From NCBI GenBank assembly GCA_021234155.1, contig JAJEKV010000037.1, forward strand, positions 1,916,171 to 1,980,170: a stretch of 64,000 bases of DNA. Reading direction: 5' to 3'. Positions within the stretch are counted from its first letter, which is position 1. Every line of letters begins with the position of its first letter. Positions 11,371-20,815 of this stretch are shown piece by piece. Origin of the DNA: Isoetes taiwanensis (taxonomy: Eukaryota > Streptophyta > Lycopodiopsida > Isoetales > Isoetaceae). A program made the translations under genes and the position numbers. The notes under the pieces were generated by a model that did not search any database, had not been told where the DNA came from, and worked only from the letters and a program-made list of their open reading frames with translations.

Positions 11371-12877
11371 TATAATCTCGGATCTTGTAATCATTAAATT
11401 ATGAAATACAAACTTTTCTTGTGATGCTCTTCATTCTATTGAAATTCATTTGTTGTATTGTAATTGTTGTATTGAACGTCTGACAAAATTGGGCGGGCGC
11501 CCAATTTCTCTTCGCTATACATGTTCCCACTTAGAAATTGGGCGTATACCAATTTTAACCCTACGACGAAGTCGGGATGAAGTGCAGAAGAAGTGGAGGT
11601 GCAGACCAACGATTTTACAAACTATTCAGGTTCGAAACATGAAGTAAAATTTACTATGCTTATACATCCTTACATATTTCAGAATTGCTTGAAACATTAT
11701 ATCCTTATTGCAAAAATACCCAAGTTTATCGATGAGAAGAAGATGGCAAGTAATGATCTAGGGGACTCTTCCGAGTCATTCTCACCAGCCACCCCAAGGA
11801 TCTTTTCTATCATGTACATTTGATGCTCTCTATTCCATATCGATGGATGATAACATCAAGGATCGATAATGGCGAGGATTGAGACTCACAAAGGGTCATC
11901 CAATCTTCCATGGCTATTTCTCGCCGCAAGTAATTTTTGAAGTTTTCGTGATTCATCTTGCACGTAATGGAATCACGCTCGGGACCAACGGAGGCCACAT
12001 GGTTAGACAGCCAAATTTGTTGGCCAACATTGGTTTGATATATATTTATACCAACCAAAATTATTGTTGGTATTATACAAATAATTATTGATATACTTAC
12101 CAAATCGTATGTACCCCAATAATGTTACTACAAATTGTTTCATCAATAATTACTTGGCTATAAGTATTGCCGCGATTCGATTGCATAGCACAACCCTTTG
12201 TAATGTCTCACCGCTAGAGTTCTTCAGAGGTCCCAATTGCCTCCACCTCCGAGCATTTGGACACCCTCACTTGCCTCATGACTTTCGGCGACCTTCATGC
12301 ATGCATTATCAAAGGGATCACCCTTGATACCGGGCCGCATGGTATAGCTACCGGTCTGACCAAAGACTCCCCGGCGAGTACCATGTTACTATCCATATTG
12401 TTTGGGTTCCGAGCGACGCTTATGAGATTGACAAAATCACCAATAATTACAATCTATGAGATGTATTTCATAAGTTCATAAGAATTTATATCTGAAATGA
12501 TCATTATAGGTAGCATCCACACTTGGTCGCATAGTTTTCGAGTTGGATTAATTATATTGTGACAAAAGTATTTGTATTTTCTCAAGAAGTCTAACGAAAT
12601 TGGGCGCCCTATTTCCTTTTTGGAGGTTAGTATTAAACTTTGTTCAGACCCATTGAATGAGGGCAAATTGGGCGGGCAATTTGTACAAAAACAAAAATGG
12701 TGTCTAGGGATTGTGGCCTATGCTCCATCATAAAAAAATAGATAGAACCGTTCCATTCATTAAGAAATGCATTACATAGATGTCATACACATATTATAAA
12801 ACGAAATAAAACAACATGCCTCGACATAGGTAGTTCGACAAAAATGAATACAAAGTAGAAAATATCGGGTGCCAGTT
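11371..12877. other. No gene recognised; AT-rich with scattered palindromes
   Basis: Only short ORFs on both strands are seen, with no motif. Palindrome copies of the AAATTGGGC family lie at 11486-11507, about 11532-11556, 12597-12617 and 12664-12684. A local AT-rich inverted segment with TATATATTTATA and ATAATTATTG words lies near 12040-12090. Confidence 0.4.
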
Positions 12878-13378
12878 TTAGGTCAATGGCTGGTTCGACT
12901 TGAATAAGATCACCCCGATCGAACTCATCAATGTAATTTCGCTATACAGTCCCAGCCATTCATCCAATTCAAGGATCGAGTGAGGAGTGTTGACAATGAG
13001 CTTGGTTACCAAATCTTCACGCCGCCTTTTCTCCTTTTTATAAAGCTTCTTAAATAATGGTCTCAATGAGTTGTGCGGCCAAACATCCTCTAATTTGAGT
13101 AGCCTCTTCGTGGCCTCTCCCACGTAGACAAGTCGTTTCAATGATATCGTGGAAGCTTCCAACTCCACCCTAGTGAGTTGATAATTGTTGTCCTTTAACA
13201 ACTCATCCCCACGGAGGAGCTTCATGACACCCTAATCGATTTCGTTTCTTCCATTCCGATTTATCTCATTCTCGCACCTCAACCTCGCAATTGATTCAAG
13301 GTGGGCTAAGATCGCTCCACCGATATGGGACTGCATTTTGGTCATTGTGAATCCATACCGACGCCTCGTTTCAACCAT
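12878..13378 (-). pseudogene. Unrecognised ORF interrupted by one stop codon
   Basis: Reading the minus strand from an ATG at 13378-13376, the frame stays open for about 48 codons, meets TAG (plus-strand CTA at 13232-13234), and then continues in the same frame to 12878. The conceptual product is about 166 residues, basic and Leu/Glu-rich, with segments such as LLKLEDVWPHNSLRPLFKKL. I recognise no family. One stop in an otherwise open frame of this length suggests a recently disabled gene, a read error, or a TE-encoded protein. A possible upstream extension with another stop reaches about 13430. Confidence 0.4.
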
Positions 13379-13675
13379 TCTCACCGCCCGTTATGAATCT
13401 ATGCCGCATTGATTTGCAAAACAAAGCCTCACTAGCAACACCTCACACGGGGCCACGCTTTTCCTTGACCGCGAAGTTGGGCGGGCTTGTCCTTGGCTTA
13501 ATAGAAAAAGCTTCTGCCATATCACCTACCAGCACGTTCCCCGAAAAATTCCGTCCTTCTATTTAAAAAACCATCATATTTTAGAAATTTGACTCAATTT
13601 CGGAGACGTATGGACTCAGGGAAAGTCCATAAATAATGAAACAGTGCTTACTAGAAGTTTTATGATCCCACTCTG
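13379..13675. other. Spacer, nothing recognised
   Basis: Between the minus-strand pseudogene and the + strand gene remains there is one single-arm GTTGGGCGGGC word near 13474 and no ORF of interest. Confidence 0.4.
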
Positions 13676-13852
13676 ATGTCTGCTAGTATTACAAATGTAC
13701 CTGGTTCAGCCAAGAAGCAAGGCTGGGCGCTGCCCTCTTATAGCAAGTTTGAAGAAGCAGACATCAAGGGTCCAGAAGAAATCTTGAGGGGGTACAATAT
13801 TCTTCGCAAGCGTATGAACGAGTCGAAAGAACTCGCCTTCATTCGTTGTTAA
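13676..13852 (+). pseudogene. Probable first coding segment of the interrupted gene (58 codons)
   Basis: ATG at 13676 opens 58 codons ending at TAA 13850-13852. The product contains KFEEADIKGPEEILRGYN and looks like ordinary protein. The next long open frame starts only 16 bp later, at 13869, in a different frame. No plausible intron fits in that gap, so I infer a small indel joining what was one exon. The family is unknown; the link to the downstream ORF rests on proximity, strand and similar base composition. Confidence 0.4.
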
Positions 13853-13868
13853 GGCGTTAACCTCTTAG

Positions 13869-14813
13869 AAACCACCAGTCATTGTGGACACGACCTGGCT
13901 TCGTTCAGTTACCAAAAAGAAGGCAAGACAAACTAAAGAGGCTACTGCAGCCGAAAAAGACTCCTCTTCTGGTACTGAAGATGTAGCACATGAAACTGAA
14001 GGAAAGGCCGCTGACAAGGGTAAAGGTAAGAGAAAGGATGACAAAGATCCTGAAAAAGAAAAGAAAAGAAAAAAGGATAAAAAGTCGAAGAAAGACAAGG
14101 AAATGAAGGATAGGCAAGGTAAGAAGGAAGGAAAGGCAGGACAAGAGAAGGAAGGAAGGGAAGGGGAGACAGAAGAGATCGAAGGAAAAAAGAAGAAGAA
14201 GCACAGGCTAGAGACCTCTGAGAAGGAGAGGGCCCCAAAAAAGCAGAAGAGACAAACTCAGACTCCTAGTCCTGATGCAAGTCCAAGCAGGATGGATAGG
14301 AACGAGCAGGCGACTGTAAGTGGTGGTGAAATTCCTGCAAGCCCATCGCATACTAAGGATTCTGTAGGAACACTGGCCAAGGTCACCTCCGAGAAGCCTA
14401 AGGAGCGCATACTAACATTGAGAATAGCTCAGCGCTTTCTCGAGGTGCCTCCAAACCTTAAGATGGAAAGGACAGAAGAGGAAAAGACGGCAGAGACAAC
14501 ATTACAGAAGATCTTTGACCACCGGCATCTTTTTCTTCTAGGCATCACATTCATAAAACGGATAAACGTGTTCAGCCTATATCAAGGGCCTCCAAATCAG
14601 ACATCAAGGCCAAGGAATATGGAGCACGTGAAAACATTAGTGGAATCCTTTCAAAGAGACCCACATCCAGTGTTTACTCCCGCTGATGTGATTCCATTTA
14701 ATCCACTCACAAAGAAACTGGTCCCTTGGAAAACTGAGGATGACCTCTTGGGGATGCACTATTATATATTGAATGGCAATTACTGTATTATGGCTGCTCA
14801 GCTTGTATGCAAA
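13869..14813 (+). pseudogene. Main exon: Lys/Glu-rich region plus ParB/Srx-like segment, cut by a retrotransposon
   Basis: The frame is open from 13869 (just after TAG 13866-13868) to the retrotransposon junction at 14813 and then runs accidentally into the LTR, ending at 14864. Counted from GTG 13884, residues about 10-130 are extremely Lys/Glu-rich, nuclear-localisation-like and probably disordered. Residues about 165-310 look folded, with LVESFQRDPHPVFTPADVIP and, from residue 290, GMHYYILNGNYCIMAAQLV. The NG-x-x-x-x-x-AA pattern and its context resemble the nucleotide-binding motif of ParB/sulfiredoxin-like domains; this is resemblance only. At 14814 a GCAAA-flanked LTR element interrupts codon AAA, and the same frame resumes at 18999. 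The gene was therefore open here before insertion. Later stops and frame changes make the whole locus a pseudogene, possibly itself TE-derived. Confidence 0.5.
14809..14813 (+). repeat. Left target-site duplication GCAAA
   Basis: GCAAA directly precedes the left LTR (TGTGACG at 14814) and is repeated directly after the right LTR at 18994-18998. A 5-bp duplication is the usual footprint of LTR-retrotransposon integrase. Confidence 0.9.
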
Positions 14814-14971
14814 TGTGACGTTCCTAACCGACATGCCCTTAACCAACTGGGCAAAACCGTCTAGACATTTATGAGTAGTCGCTTCTACCCATTTATGCCG
14901 GTGTCTCGGGAACGCCCCACATGCACATTCAAGGTTCGAATACTCGAGTGGTCTACCATGGGCCCGTTACA
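14814..14971 (-). repeat. Left LTR (3' LTR of the minus-strand element), 158 bp
   Basis: It begins TGTGACG and ends CGTTACA in + orientation, giving canonical TG...CA ends. It matches 18836-18993 over its full length apart from differences at the fourth and seventh bases, one internal base (CATGC versus CAGGC) and near the end (TTACA versus TTATA). At 158 bp it is in the TRIM size range. Confidence 0.9.
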
Positions 14972-14982
14972 GTCTCTCCCAC
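14972..14982 (-). other. Polypurine tract of the outer element
   Basis: On the minus strand this reads GTGGGAGAGAC directly before the left LTR, the expected place for plus-strand DNA priming. The same GAGAGAC end recurs beside the internal LTR-like block (16631-16646). Confidence 0.65.
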
Positions 14983-15095
14983 TAGAACTATGCTCGTCCT
15001 CGAGCATCCAAGGCTATACCATGTCACAATGATTACCAAGTCTTTGCAAATTACCCATGCATATAGGCACCCATGGAGACTCGAACTCGAGACCT

Positions 15096-15107
15096 GCTCT
15101 GATACCA
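15096..15107 (-). other. Second primer binding site (tRNA-iMet type)
   Basis: GCTCTGATACCA here is the complement of TGGTATCAGAGC. It is followed by AC and then by the TGTGACG end of the internal LTR-like block at 15110, the same two-base spacing as at the outer LTR. An internal primer site of this kind is not expected in a simple element. Confidence 0.85.
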
Positions 15108-15109
15108 AC

Positions 15110-16630
15110 TGTGACGGGCCTGGCCGGTTAACCTCTCGGTAACTGAAGATCCCATCGATCTCTACCGTTGGATCTACTTAATCTCTGGGATTCAAGAAAT
15201 TGATACATGCATACTTAGGTAAAGAATTTAATCTTTATACATATTTTAAGGTCCCAAACATATACTTGCCCATTACTCAGCAATATCCCCACACCCAATG
15301 AATGTTCTTGATAGTTATAGCTTCAAGCCCATATATAATAATAATAATGGTAGTAATAATCAAGTTTATTGAATAGCAATCACACACTTCTACTCTCTTC
15401 CTTTCCAAGCTTAGCTACTTTCCCCGAGCATCTCACACCTCTGCTTACACCATCAACCATGGGGTTAGTCACACCGGACTAAGTGGGGATCGGGATCTAG
15501 GATGTCTAGCATCAACAATACAAAGCATTAACCTAGAACAACAAACCTAACCTTACCGTAGCCTGCACCCCTAATCCAAGTAACTAGTCCAAAGAAGCAT
15601 GACCAATGCAACTTAATTCCACAAAGAAGACCACATATATAACAACCAAGCAATCATAGCATCAGCATTGCAACCAATATTCCTCTGGGTCCGAAAGCAA
15701 GGTCAACTCTACCGATCGGCCCGGTGACATAGAGGCGGGGGTAACCACGTGTGTACACACCCCATCCACGCCAAGGCCCAAAGATTGGAGGACCACTTAA
15801 TAATGTATGACGCTGTACCATACGGTGCACCAACGCCCGATGTTCAAATAATACCATTTACATAGCACCGCAATAAACCGCGAGTCTAGACCATCGCACC
15901 TAGACTCCGCCCCGAGGTCTATATCAAAGAATTACACCGTAGATAATTACTTACAATTCACTATCATTATGACACATGCCTTAACAAGCTCAACATCAAG
16001 TTCATTCCATAATACACACTTTATGTAGCAAGAAAAAGTCCAACCATGACTCAATAATTATTATAGCCTCAATAATGCAATATGCAACCATCGCCATTAA
16101 ATAAAAGATAACATCTACCATCTTTCAAAGATTCACTATCCATAAGCCGTTCATGTTCACAACCATGCTCATATAATCCAATTCTAATCCCATGTTGGAT
16201 GCATAACAACAAATGAAAACAAGCACGTAGATACTACACTAAAAACCCTGTGTGTAAGGCTTGATCCCCACTGAAAATCCTTTGTGTCTCTCAAGTCCCC
16301 AAAGAACGCTCCCCGGATCTCTACACGCAACTCACTCCTTCAGCAATCCATCTGCAATCTATCTCCTTCCGAATGCTTCACCATCACAAAAAAGACTTCT
16401 TTCCCATGGAAAACTCGTTCCCAAGAAATCAAGAATAATATTGTTGCGCCTATATAACCTAGCAATGCCCTTGCATGCATGCATGCATGCATGCATGCAC
16501 ACACTGCATGCATGGACACATTGCATGCATGTATTCCTAGCACATAATCATTTATTTTACCATGCACTCTTATATAATGGCAACGTTACTTACATCTTAA
16601 TGTTGGTGCTAGGTTGCTAGGTCCGTTACA
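15110..16630 (-). repeat. Internal 1,521-bp LTR-like block
   Basis: The block starts TGTGACGGGCC and ends GGTCCGTTACA, matching the termini of the outer LTRs but not their interior, and is ten times longer. It has a primer site on one side (15096-15107) and a purine tract on the other (16631-16646), as a genuine LTR in minus orientation would. TATA-like words on the minus strand lie near 16450 and 16572. It contains an (AAT)n run near 15336 and a (TGCA)n run at 16472-16499. Its ORFs are short and unconvincing. Confidence 0.65.
16472..16499. repeat. (TGCA)7 microsatellite, self-complementary
   Basis: Seven tandem TGCA units are followed by further TGCATGCATG words to about 16530. TGCA is its own complement, so the tract can fold on itself. 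ORFs rich in His/Ala/Cys across it are artefacts of the repeat. Confidence 0.9.
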
Positions 16631-16646
16631 GTCTCTCCTCCAAAAA
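16631..16646 (-). other. Second polypurine tract
   Basis: On the minus strand this reads TTTTGGAGGAGAGAC, ending at the internal LTR-like block. Its last seven bases equal those of the outer tract at 14972, which links the two parts of the element. Confidence 0.6.
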
Positions 16647-18821
16647 TTCAACCCATGTCCTCATGGGTATATCTTAGAGCACTCATGAAAAGTCCAGTTT
16701 GTATCTCCCTTTGTGACATCTTCCTTGGAACAAATCCAACCATTGATCTATATTTTTTTTATAGTCTGCCTCCTTAATTACTCATGTCTCTTCCCTTTAT
16801 TCTTTCATATCTTAATCCTCAATTCAATATACTCCCAAATAAATACAATTTTGTCCATTAGAACTGACCCATCCTTGTCAAACACAATTGCTTAGCCTTC
16901 CAATCCAAGATGATGCCTCTCCAAACTTGAAAGTTCAAAGCTAGCTTCATACAAATAATTTAAGCTAAAGGAAAGATACATATTAGATGGCTCCAATGCA
17001 CGACCATTCTAACATTCAATTTAACATACCCCCGAATCTAGAACGAACTCAAATATTATGAGTATACTCTATGCATCAAAAAGAGGAACATACATATCCA
17101 ATTCAATATAATAAATAAACGTAATGCAGTTAATACAATTTTTCATAAAGAAGGTACGTGCCATAAAAAAAAAAAAAACCCCACCATTCCAAAGAGATAC
17201 TCAGGTCGAACTAGATATGTAATCTCTCGAGACTTCTTGGGTGGCCAAATCCAAAAAGTAACAAGCAAAATGCATAATCAAGTCCCCCAGTCTGGGTATC
17301 TTATAGCTAGGTAACATACTTAAGTTGATACAAGGGATCCCATAAGAATTATAGCCCATGGTACAGAGAATTCCTCTACAAGTTCATCCAATGACATTGA
17401 AGTATCCTAGGCTATACACTTGACCTCTATATTTAGCCTACTTCCACACATATTACCCCATCACACTGGTTAGTCTTTCAACAAGATTTTATAGGCATCA
17501 ATTGCCGTTAATTTCAATGAAGCTCTTACTTCATGTATTTCGTTCACAACTTCAACCCTTTGACTATATCCTTAATCAAGTAATGACCATCCCTCCATTA
17601 ATCTACAATCACTTCTAGCATGCCAAATAATTTCGATACATGAAAGCACCATTACTAGATGTGCTTACAACTCTTCTATTACATTCTAAGATTTTCAAAA
17701 AAATGGCACTTCCCCATGTCTATACATTCCCCTGTGCCTTTATCTCATGTCTGGGCTTTATCTGACAACACTTTCGTTCAACTTCATGGTTTACCTACTA
17801 CCACGATTAAATATGTTATTCCTCTATTCATCTTCTTCTTCTTCCTTATCCATAAGATGGATAACATTGTTCAATCTTGGCCAACCAATTCTTCAATCTG
17901 CCATAATTTAAGTGGATATTATTCTCTAAATACAAATGCGTAACCTGACCACTTTGTTCCATTAAGTGCTTTCTTATACTCCAAGAATTTTTTTTCAAGG
18001 CCAAGAACTTTTTCAAGGCTATCACCGACTATTCTAGCCATAACCCTAGGGTCAACAACTTTATAGACCTCAAGTAGGACCATGATGTAATCATGACATT
18101 TTCGCACATGAACTTCAATCCGACTATCATGTCAATCTTATTTTATAACCATATCTAAGCATTCTCAAAATTTGTCTTACAACCACCGATTTGTAACCTT
18201 ATCCAACCATAGCCTGAATGCTATCAACTTAGCAACTTATTGTTATTTTACCACTGGATATCAATATATAGATGCTGCATGGTTTTCTCAATTTTAGCTT
18301 CAAAGGATACACATAACATCACATCAAGAATCTTATTCATGGTGAGATGAACCTTCCCTGAATATCATAGGCATTGTGTACCATGCACTACTTATTCCAA
18401 ATTTTCTTGCCACCAGAGTATGCTACTACGAGATCACATCTTCATTTTGGTCTCCGTGGACGATAAAATCATATTCTATTCTATTCTATTATAAGAAGTG
18501 GTTACCAAAGTGAAACACAATACCTGTACCTTAATCTCCCTCAGGCATCACTTCCATTCTATGCGCACATTGGCAACCCTAAATCAAAGTTAGCCCCCTG
18601 ATGAAGTACATTTTTCTAGCTTATCTGCTTTGCAGGATAGAAAATCAACCAAGATTATAGAAATTCCATGTAATCAATTTCACATACCTTCATAAAACAA
18701 TTTGTCATGCCTCCTCTAAAGCCATCATCTCCACATATATTCAATTGAATACTATTAGCATAATCCAACAACCTCAACTTGAATCTAGACTTTGCTATCA
18801 TACATCCAAGGATCCAACTAT
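16647..18821. other. Non-coding interior of the LTR element
   Basis: About 2.2 kb of AT-rich DNA lies between the internal LTR-like block and the right primer site. The longest ORFs are under 100 codons and none shows retroviral motifs. An A-run lies near 17166-17179 and a (TCTAT/CTATT)n run near 18473-18490. Confidence 0.6.
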
Positions 18822-18833
18822 GCTCTGATACCA
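18822..18833 (-). other. Primer binding site (tRNA-iMet)
   Basis: The complement of this site is TGGTATCAGAGC, the standard plant LTR-retrotransposon primer site. It lies two bases inside the right LTR, which is therefore the 5' LTR of a minus-strand element. Confidence 0.92.
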
Positions 18834-18835
18834 AC

Positions 18836-18993
18836 TGTAACATTCCTAACCGACATGCCCTTAACCAACTGGGCAAAACCGTCTAGACATTTATGAGTAG
18901 TCGCTTCTACCCATTTATGCCGGTGTCTCGGGAACGCCCCACAGGCACATTCAAGGTTCGAATACTCGAGTGGTCTACCATGGGCCCGTTATA
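18836..18993 (-). repeat. Right LTR (5' LTR of the minus-strand element), 158 bp
   Basis: It begins TGTAACATTCC and ends CCCGTTATA. Three of its four differences from the left copy are C/T or G/A transitions. High identity suggests a fairly recent insertion, but I cannot calibrate an age. Confidence 0.9.
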
Positions 18994-18998
18994 GCAAA
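18994..18998 (+). repeat. Right target-site duplication GCAAA
   Basis: This is identical to 14809-14813. Removing the element plus one copy of GCAAA joins the codons for Val-Cys-Lys to Arg-Leu-Gly in a single open frame. Confidence 0.9.
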
Positions 18999-19288
18999 AG
19001 ACTCGGCACAGCAAAGTCCCAAGAACAAATGGCAAAGATTTATGAGTATCGGAATTGCCGAGTCTTGTCTGGTACAGTCAACGAGCAAGAATGCCTGCAG
19101 CTTAGTTGTGAAGTCAATGATATCGCTGCCAAGACTATCTTCAAGGAGCCTTTTATTGATAAAATAACCCACTGCGGCACCAGAATGCAATTGTAGAGGA
19201 CCAAACCGTGCACAAATATACTCATGTAGGAACTTTGCTGTTGTAATGGCATTAGCCTGTCTCAAAGGAATTGCCTCTGCCCTACAAG
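18999..19288 (+). pseudogene. Continuation of the interrupted gene after the retrotransposon
   Basis: The frame that stopped at 14813 continues from 18999 for 65 codons (RLGTAKSQEQMAKIYEYRNC at its start) to TAG at 19194-19196. Coding-like sequence goes on in other frames up to a good splice donor, CAAG|GTACTT, at 19288/19289. The in-frame readthrough across the insertion is strong evidence that both sides were one exon. The stop and the later frame changes show decay, either before or after insertion. Confidence 0.55.
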
Positions 19289-19413
19289 GTACTTAGTGTT
19301 TTTTTTTTGTTGGCTTTGTTATCAAATGGCACCGTGGTGCCATTTCCTCACCAAATGGCGCCACGGTGCCATTTGATAATCATTTCCAATGAAGACTAAA
19401 TCCTTGTTTCCAG
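19289..19413 (+). other. Probable 125-bp intron with nested hairpins
   Basis: It begins GTACTTAG after CCTACAAG and ends CCTTGTTTCCAG before TGTTATCTGG; length and T-richness fit plant introns. Inside are two AAATGGCRCC palindromes, 19324-19345 and 19353-19374. Outer 18-bp arms at 19320-19337 and 19361-19378 are exact complements, so the whole can fold as one nested hairpin. Confidence 0.55.
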
Positions 19414-19828
19414 TGTTATCTGGCTTTGGTTGAAGTCACCATGCGTCACAAGCAACTGAAAGATTTCAACAACTGGGTCTTCATGCCTGAAGATATTTTC
19501 CAGCTATTCCTGTCCCTATGGAACTTGTGGAAGGCTAGCAAGCTAAAAGATAACAAGGGACAAATTATTCACTGTACTTGGGCAAAAGATTGTGACTACT
19601 TCAGTCAGACCTACCTGAGGTGCATGAGGGGTCTCGACTATGAAGACTGCTGGGTTTTGTTCCAAGAAGAGCTCGATGGGGACCTACGTGAAGGTCACAA
19701 GTGATTATAAAAGTGAACAATTCTTCAAGATAAGGGCAAAGACACTAAGATCTATAGCCTTCTTGAAGAAGGAGATTTGGGAATATGTGAAGGATAATTT
19801 CCCGAAGAAGTATACACATCAAAAATGA
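19414..19828 (+). pseudogene. 3' exon(s) of the interrupted gene
   Basis: Joining at the splice site keeps a frame open from 19414 to TGA at 19702-19704. The product is a well-formed, aromatic-rich sequence including NNWVFMPEDIFQLFLSLW and HCTWAKDCDYFSQTYLRC. A different frame then carries coding-like sequence (SEQFFKIRAKTLRSIAFLKK) to TGA at 19826-19828, so one frameshift is likely near 19695. I recognise no domain. The base composition matches the upstream exons, which supports one gene. Confidence 0.45.
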
Positions 19829-19857
19829 TGCCCACATCCTCCTTAAAATACCCCCTT

Positions 19858-20213
19858 TTGGAAATGGGGGATTGACGAGCAAAGGATAATTTTTTGAGAA
19901 GAAGAGGATTTTAGTTCTATGTTAGGGGTACTGAGGGAGTAATAGGGGGATTGCAATTTATAACATGGGGATTTTCTGTAAAAAAATAAAGAATGGAGGA
20001 TGAGGAGAAATGGGGTAGTCAGGGGTACTAGGGGTAATGATGGAATAATAAGGGGATTGCAATTTAGAACATGGGGATTCCTTCAAAAAAAAGAAAGAAT
20101 GGGGGATGAGGAGAAACGGGGTAGTTAGGGTTAGTAGGAGTAATGAGGGAGTAATGGGGGATTGCAATTTTAGAACATGGGGATTTTTTGTAAGAGATGA
20201 AGAGGTAGTCACG
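19858..20213. repeat. Minisatellite, ~105-bp unit, left part
   Basis: About three units share GGGGGATTGCAATTTA, GAACATGGGGATT, an A-rich stretch, then GGATGAGGAGAAA and GGGGTAGT. The + strand is strongly G/A-rich. The array stops at the foldback element at 20214 and resumes with the same unit at about 21786. Confidence 0.75.
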
Positions 20214-20800
20214 CAACACAAACCATTAACATCCAACATATAAAAATTAAATCCCCCAACACATAACAACCATTGACATTAACAACCAACACATAACTAC
20301 CATTGACATTAATTAACATAACCATTGGGTCCAACACATTTAAATTAAAATCCCCCTTAAACCCCCTTTGGTTTGGGTGCATATTCACACGGGGGGTGAC
20401 TCCGGGCAACGAGAGCTGTTGGATAGGCATATTCACCCCTTATTCCTTAATCTATACCGTACGTAAAGTTCCTCGTTTGTGGGGTATGCAAGTACAAAAT
20501 TTGCTATACTGTATAATAAGATTCGCAAAATACTATAAGATTTCAAGCAGAATACTATATGGTGTTGATTTCATACGTGCAAAATACAATTATGAGGGCT
20601 CTCGCTGCCCTACGTCACCCCCCGTGTGAATATGCACCCAAACCAAAGGGGGTTTAAGGGGGATTTTAATTTAAATGTGTTGGACCCAATGGTTATGTTA
20701 ATTAATGTCAATGGTAGTTATGTGTTGGTTGTTAATGTCAATGGTTGTTATGTGTTGGGGGATTTAATTTTTATATGTTGGATGTTAATGGTTTGTGTTG
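20214..20800. mobile_element. Foldback / MITE-like element with 203-bp inverted arms
   Basis: The left arm, 20214-20416, begins CAACACAAACCATTAACATC; the right arm, 20598-20800, is its near-exact reverse complement. The unique centre is 181 bp. Total length is 587 bp and no transposase is encoded. Long near-identical arms with a small centre are typical of foldback elements or solo MITEs. I found no convincing target-site duplication, so the exact ends and superfamily are open. It lies within the ~105-bp minisatellite. Confidence 0.8.
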
Positions 20801-20815
20801 TTGTTGGTTTTTTTT

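Larger units (their letters stand above)
5222..13485. repeat. Dispersed palindromes, AAATTGGGCG...CGCCCAATTT family
   Basis: Inverted pairs built on AAATTGGGCG occur at 5411-5436, 5676-5697, 7349-7366 (perfect 18-bp palindrome) and 11486-11507. Imperfect copies lie near 9098-9117, 10343-10362, 11532-11556, 12597-12617 and 12664-12684, and single arms occur near 5222, 5355, 5492, 7243 and 11294. They resemble the first palindrome family in architecture (AT-rich outer arm, GC-rich core) but not in sequence. Confidence 0.75.
14814..18993 (-). mobile_element. Non-autonomous LTR retrotransposon (4,180 bp) with a third, internal LTR-like block
   Basis: Two 158-bp terminal repeats (14814-14971 and 18836-18993) differ at only four positions by eye and are flanked by GCAAA on both sides. 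The minus orientation follows from the primer binding site: just inside the right LTR, 18822-18833 reads GCTCTGATACCA, the complement of TGGTATCAGAGC, which pairs with initiator Met tRNA. A polypurine tract lies on the minus strand just inside the left LTR (14972-14982). No gag, protease, reverse transcriptase or integrase reading frame is visible, so the element must have been mobilised in trans, like TRIM or LARD elements. Unusually, a 1,521-bp block at 15110-16630 has LTR-type ends and its own adjacent primer site and purine tract. The element sits inside, and inactivates, the gene at 13.7-19.8 kb. Confidence 0.88.

Noticed and set aside
13905-14238. Leu/Phe/Ser-rich minus-strand ORFs opposite the Lys-rich exon
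   Set aside because: They are antisense shadows of an A/G-rich coding strand.
16261-16620. 119-codon ORF overlapping the (TGCA)n run
   Set aside because: It lies within the LTR-like block and its Met-His-Ala-Cys repeats come from the microsatellite; no coding motif is present.
15110-16630. Simple solo LTR nested in the element
   Set aside because: A solo LTR would not carry its own adjacent primer site and polypurine tract on either side, and I see no target-site duplication around it.
18960-18990. GGTTCGAATAC in the 158-bp LTR as a Pol III box B
   Set aside because: It partly fits box B, but no box A at suitable spacing is evident in the same orientation, and the LTR structure explains the region.
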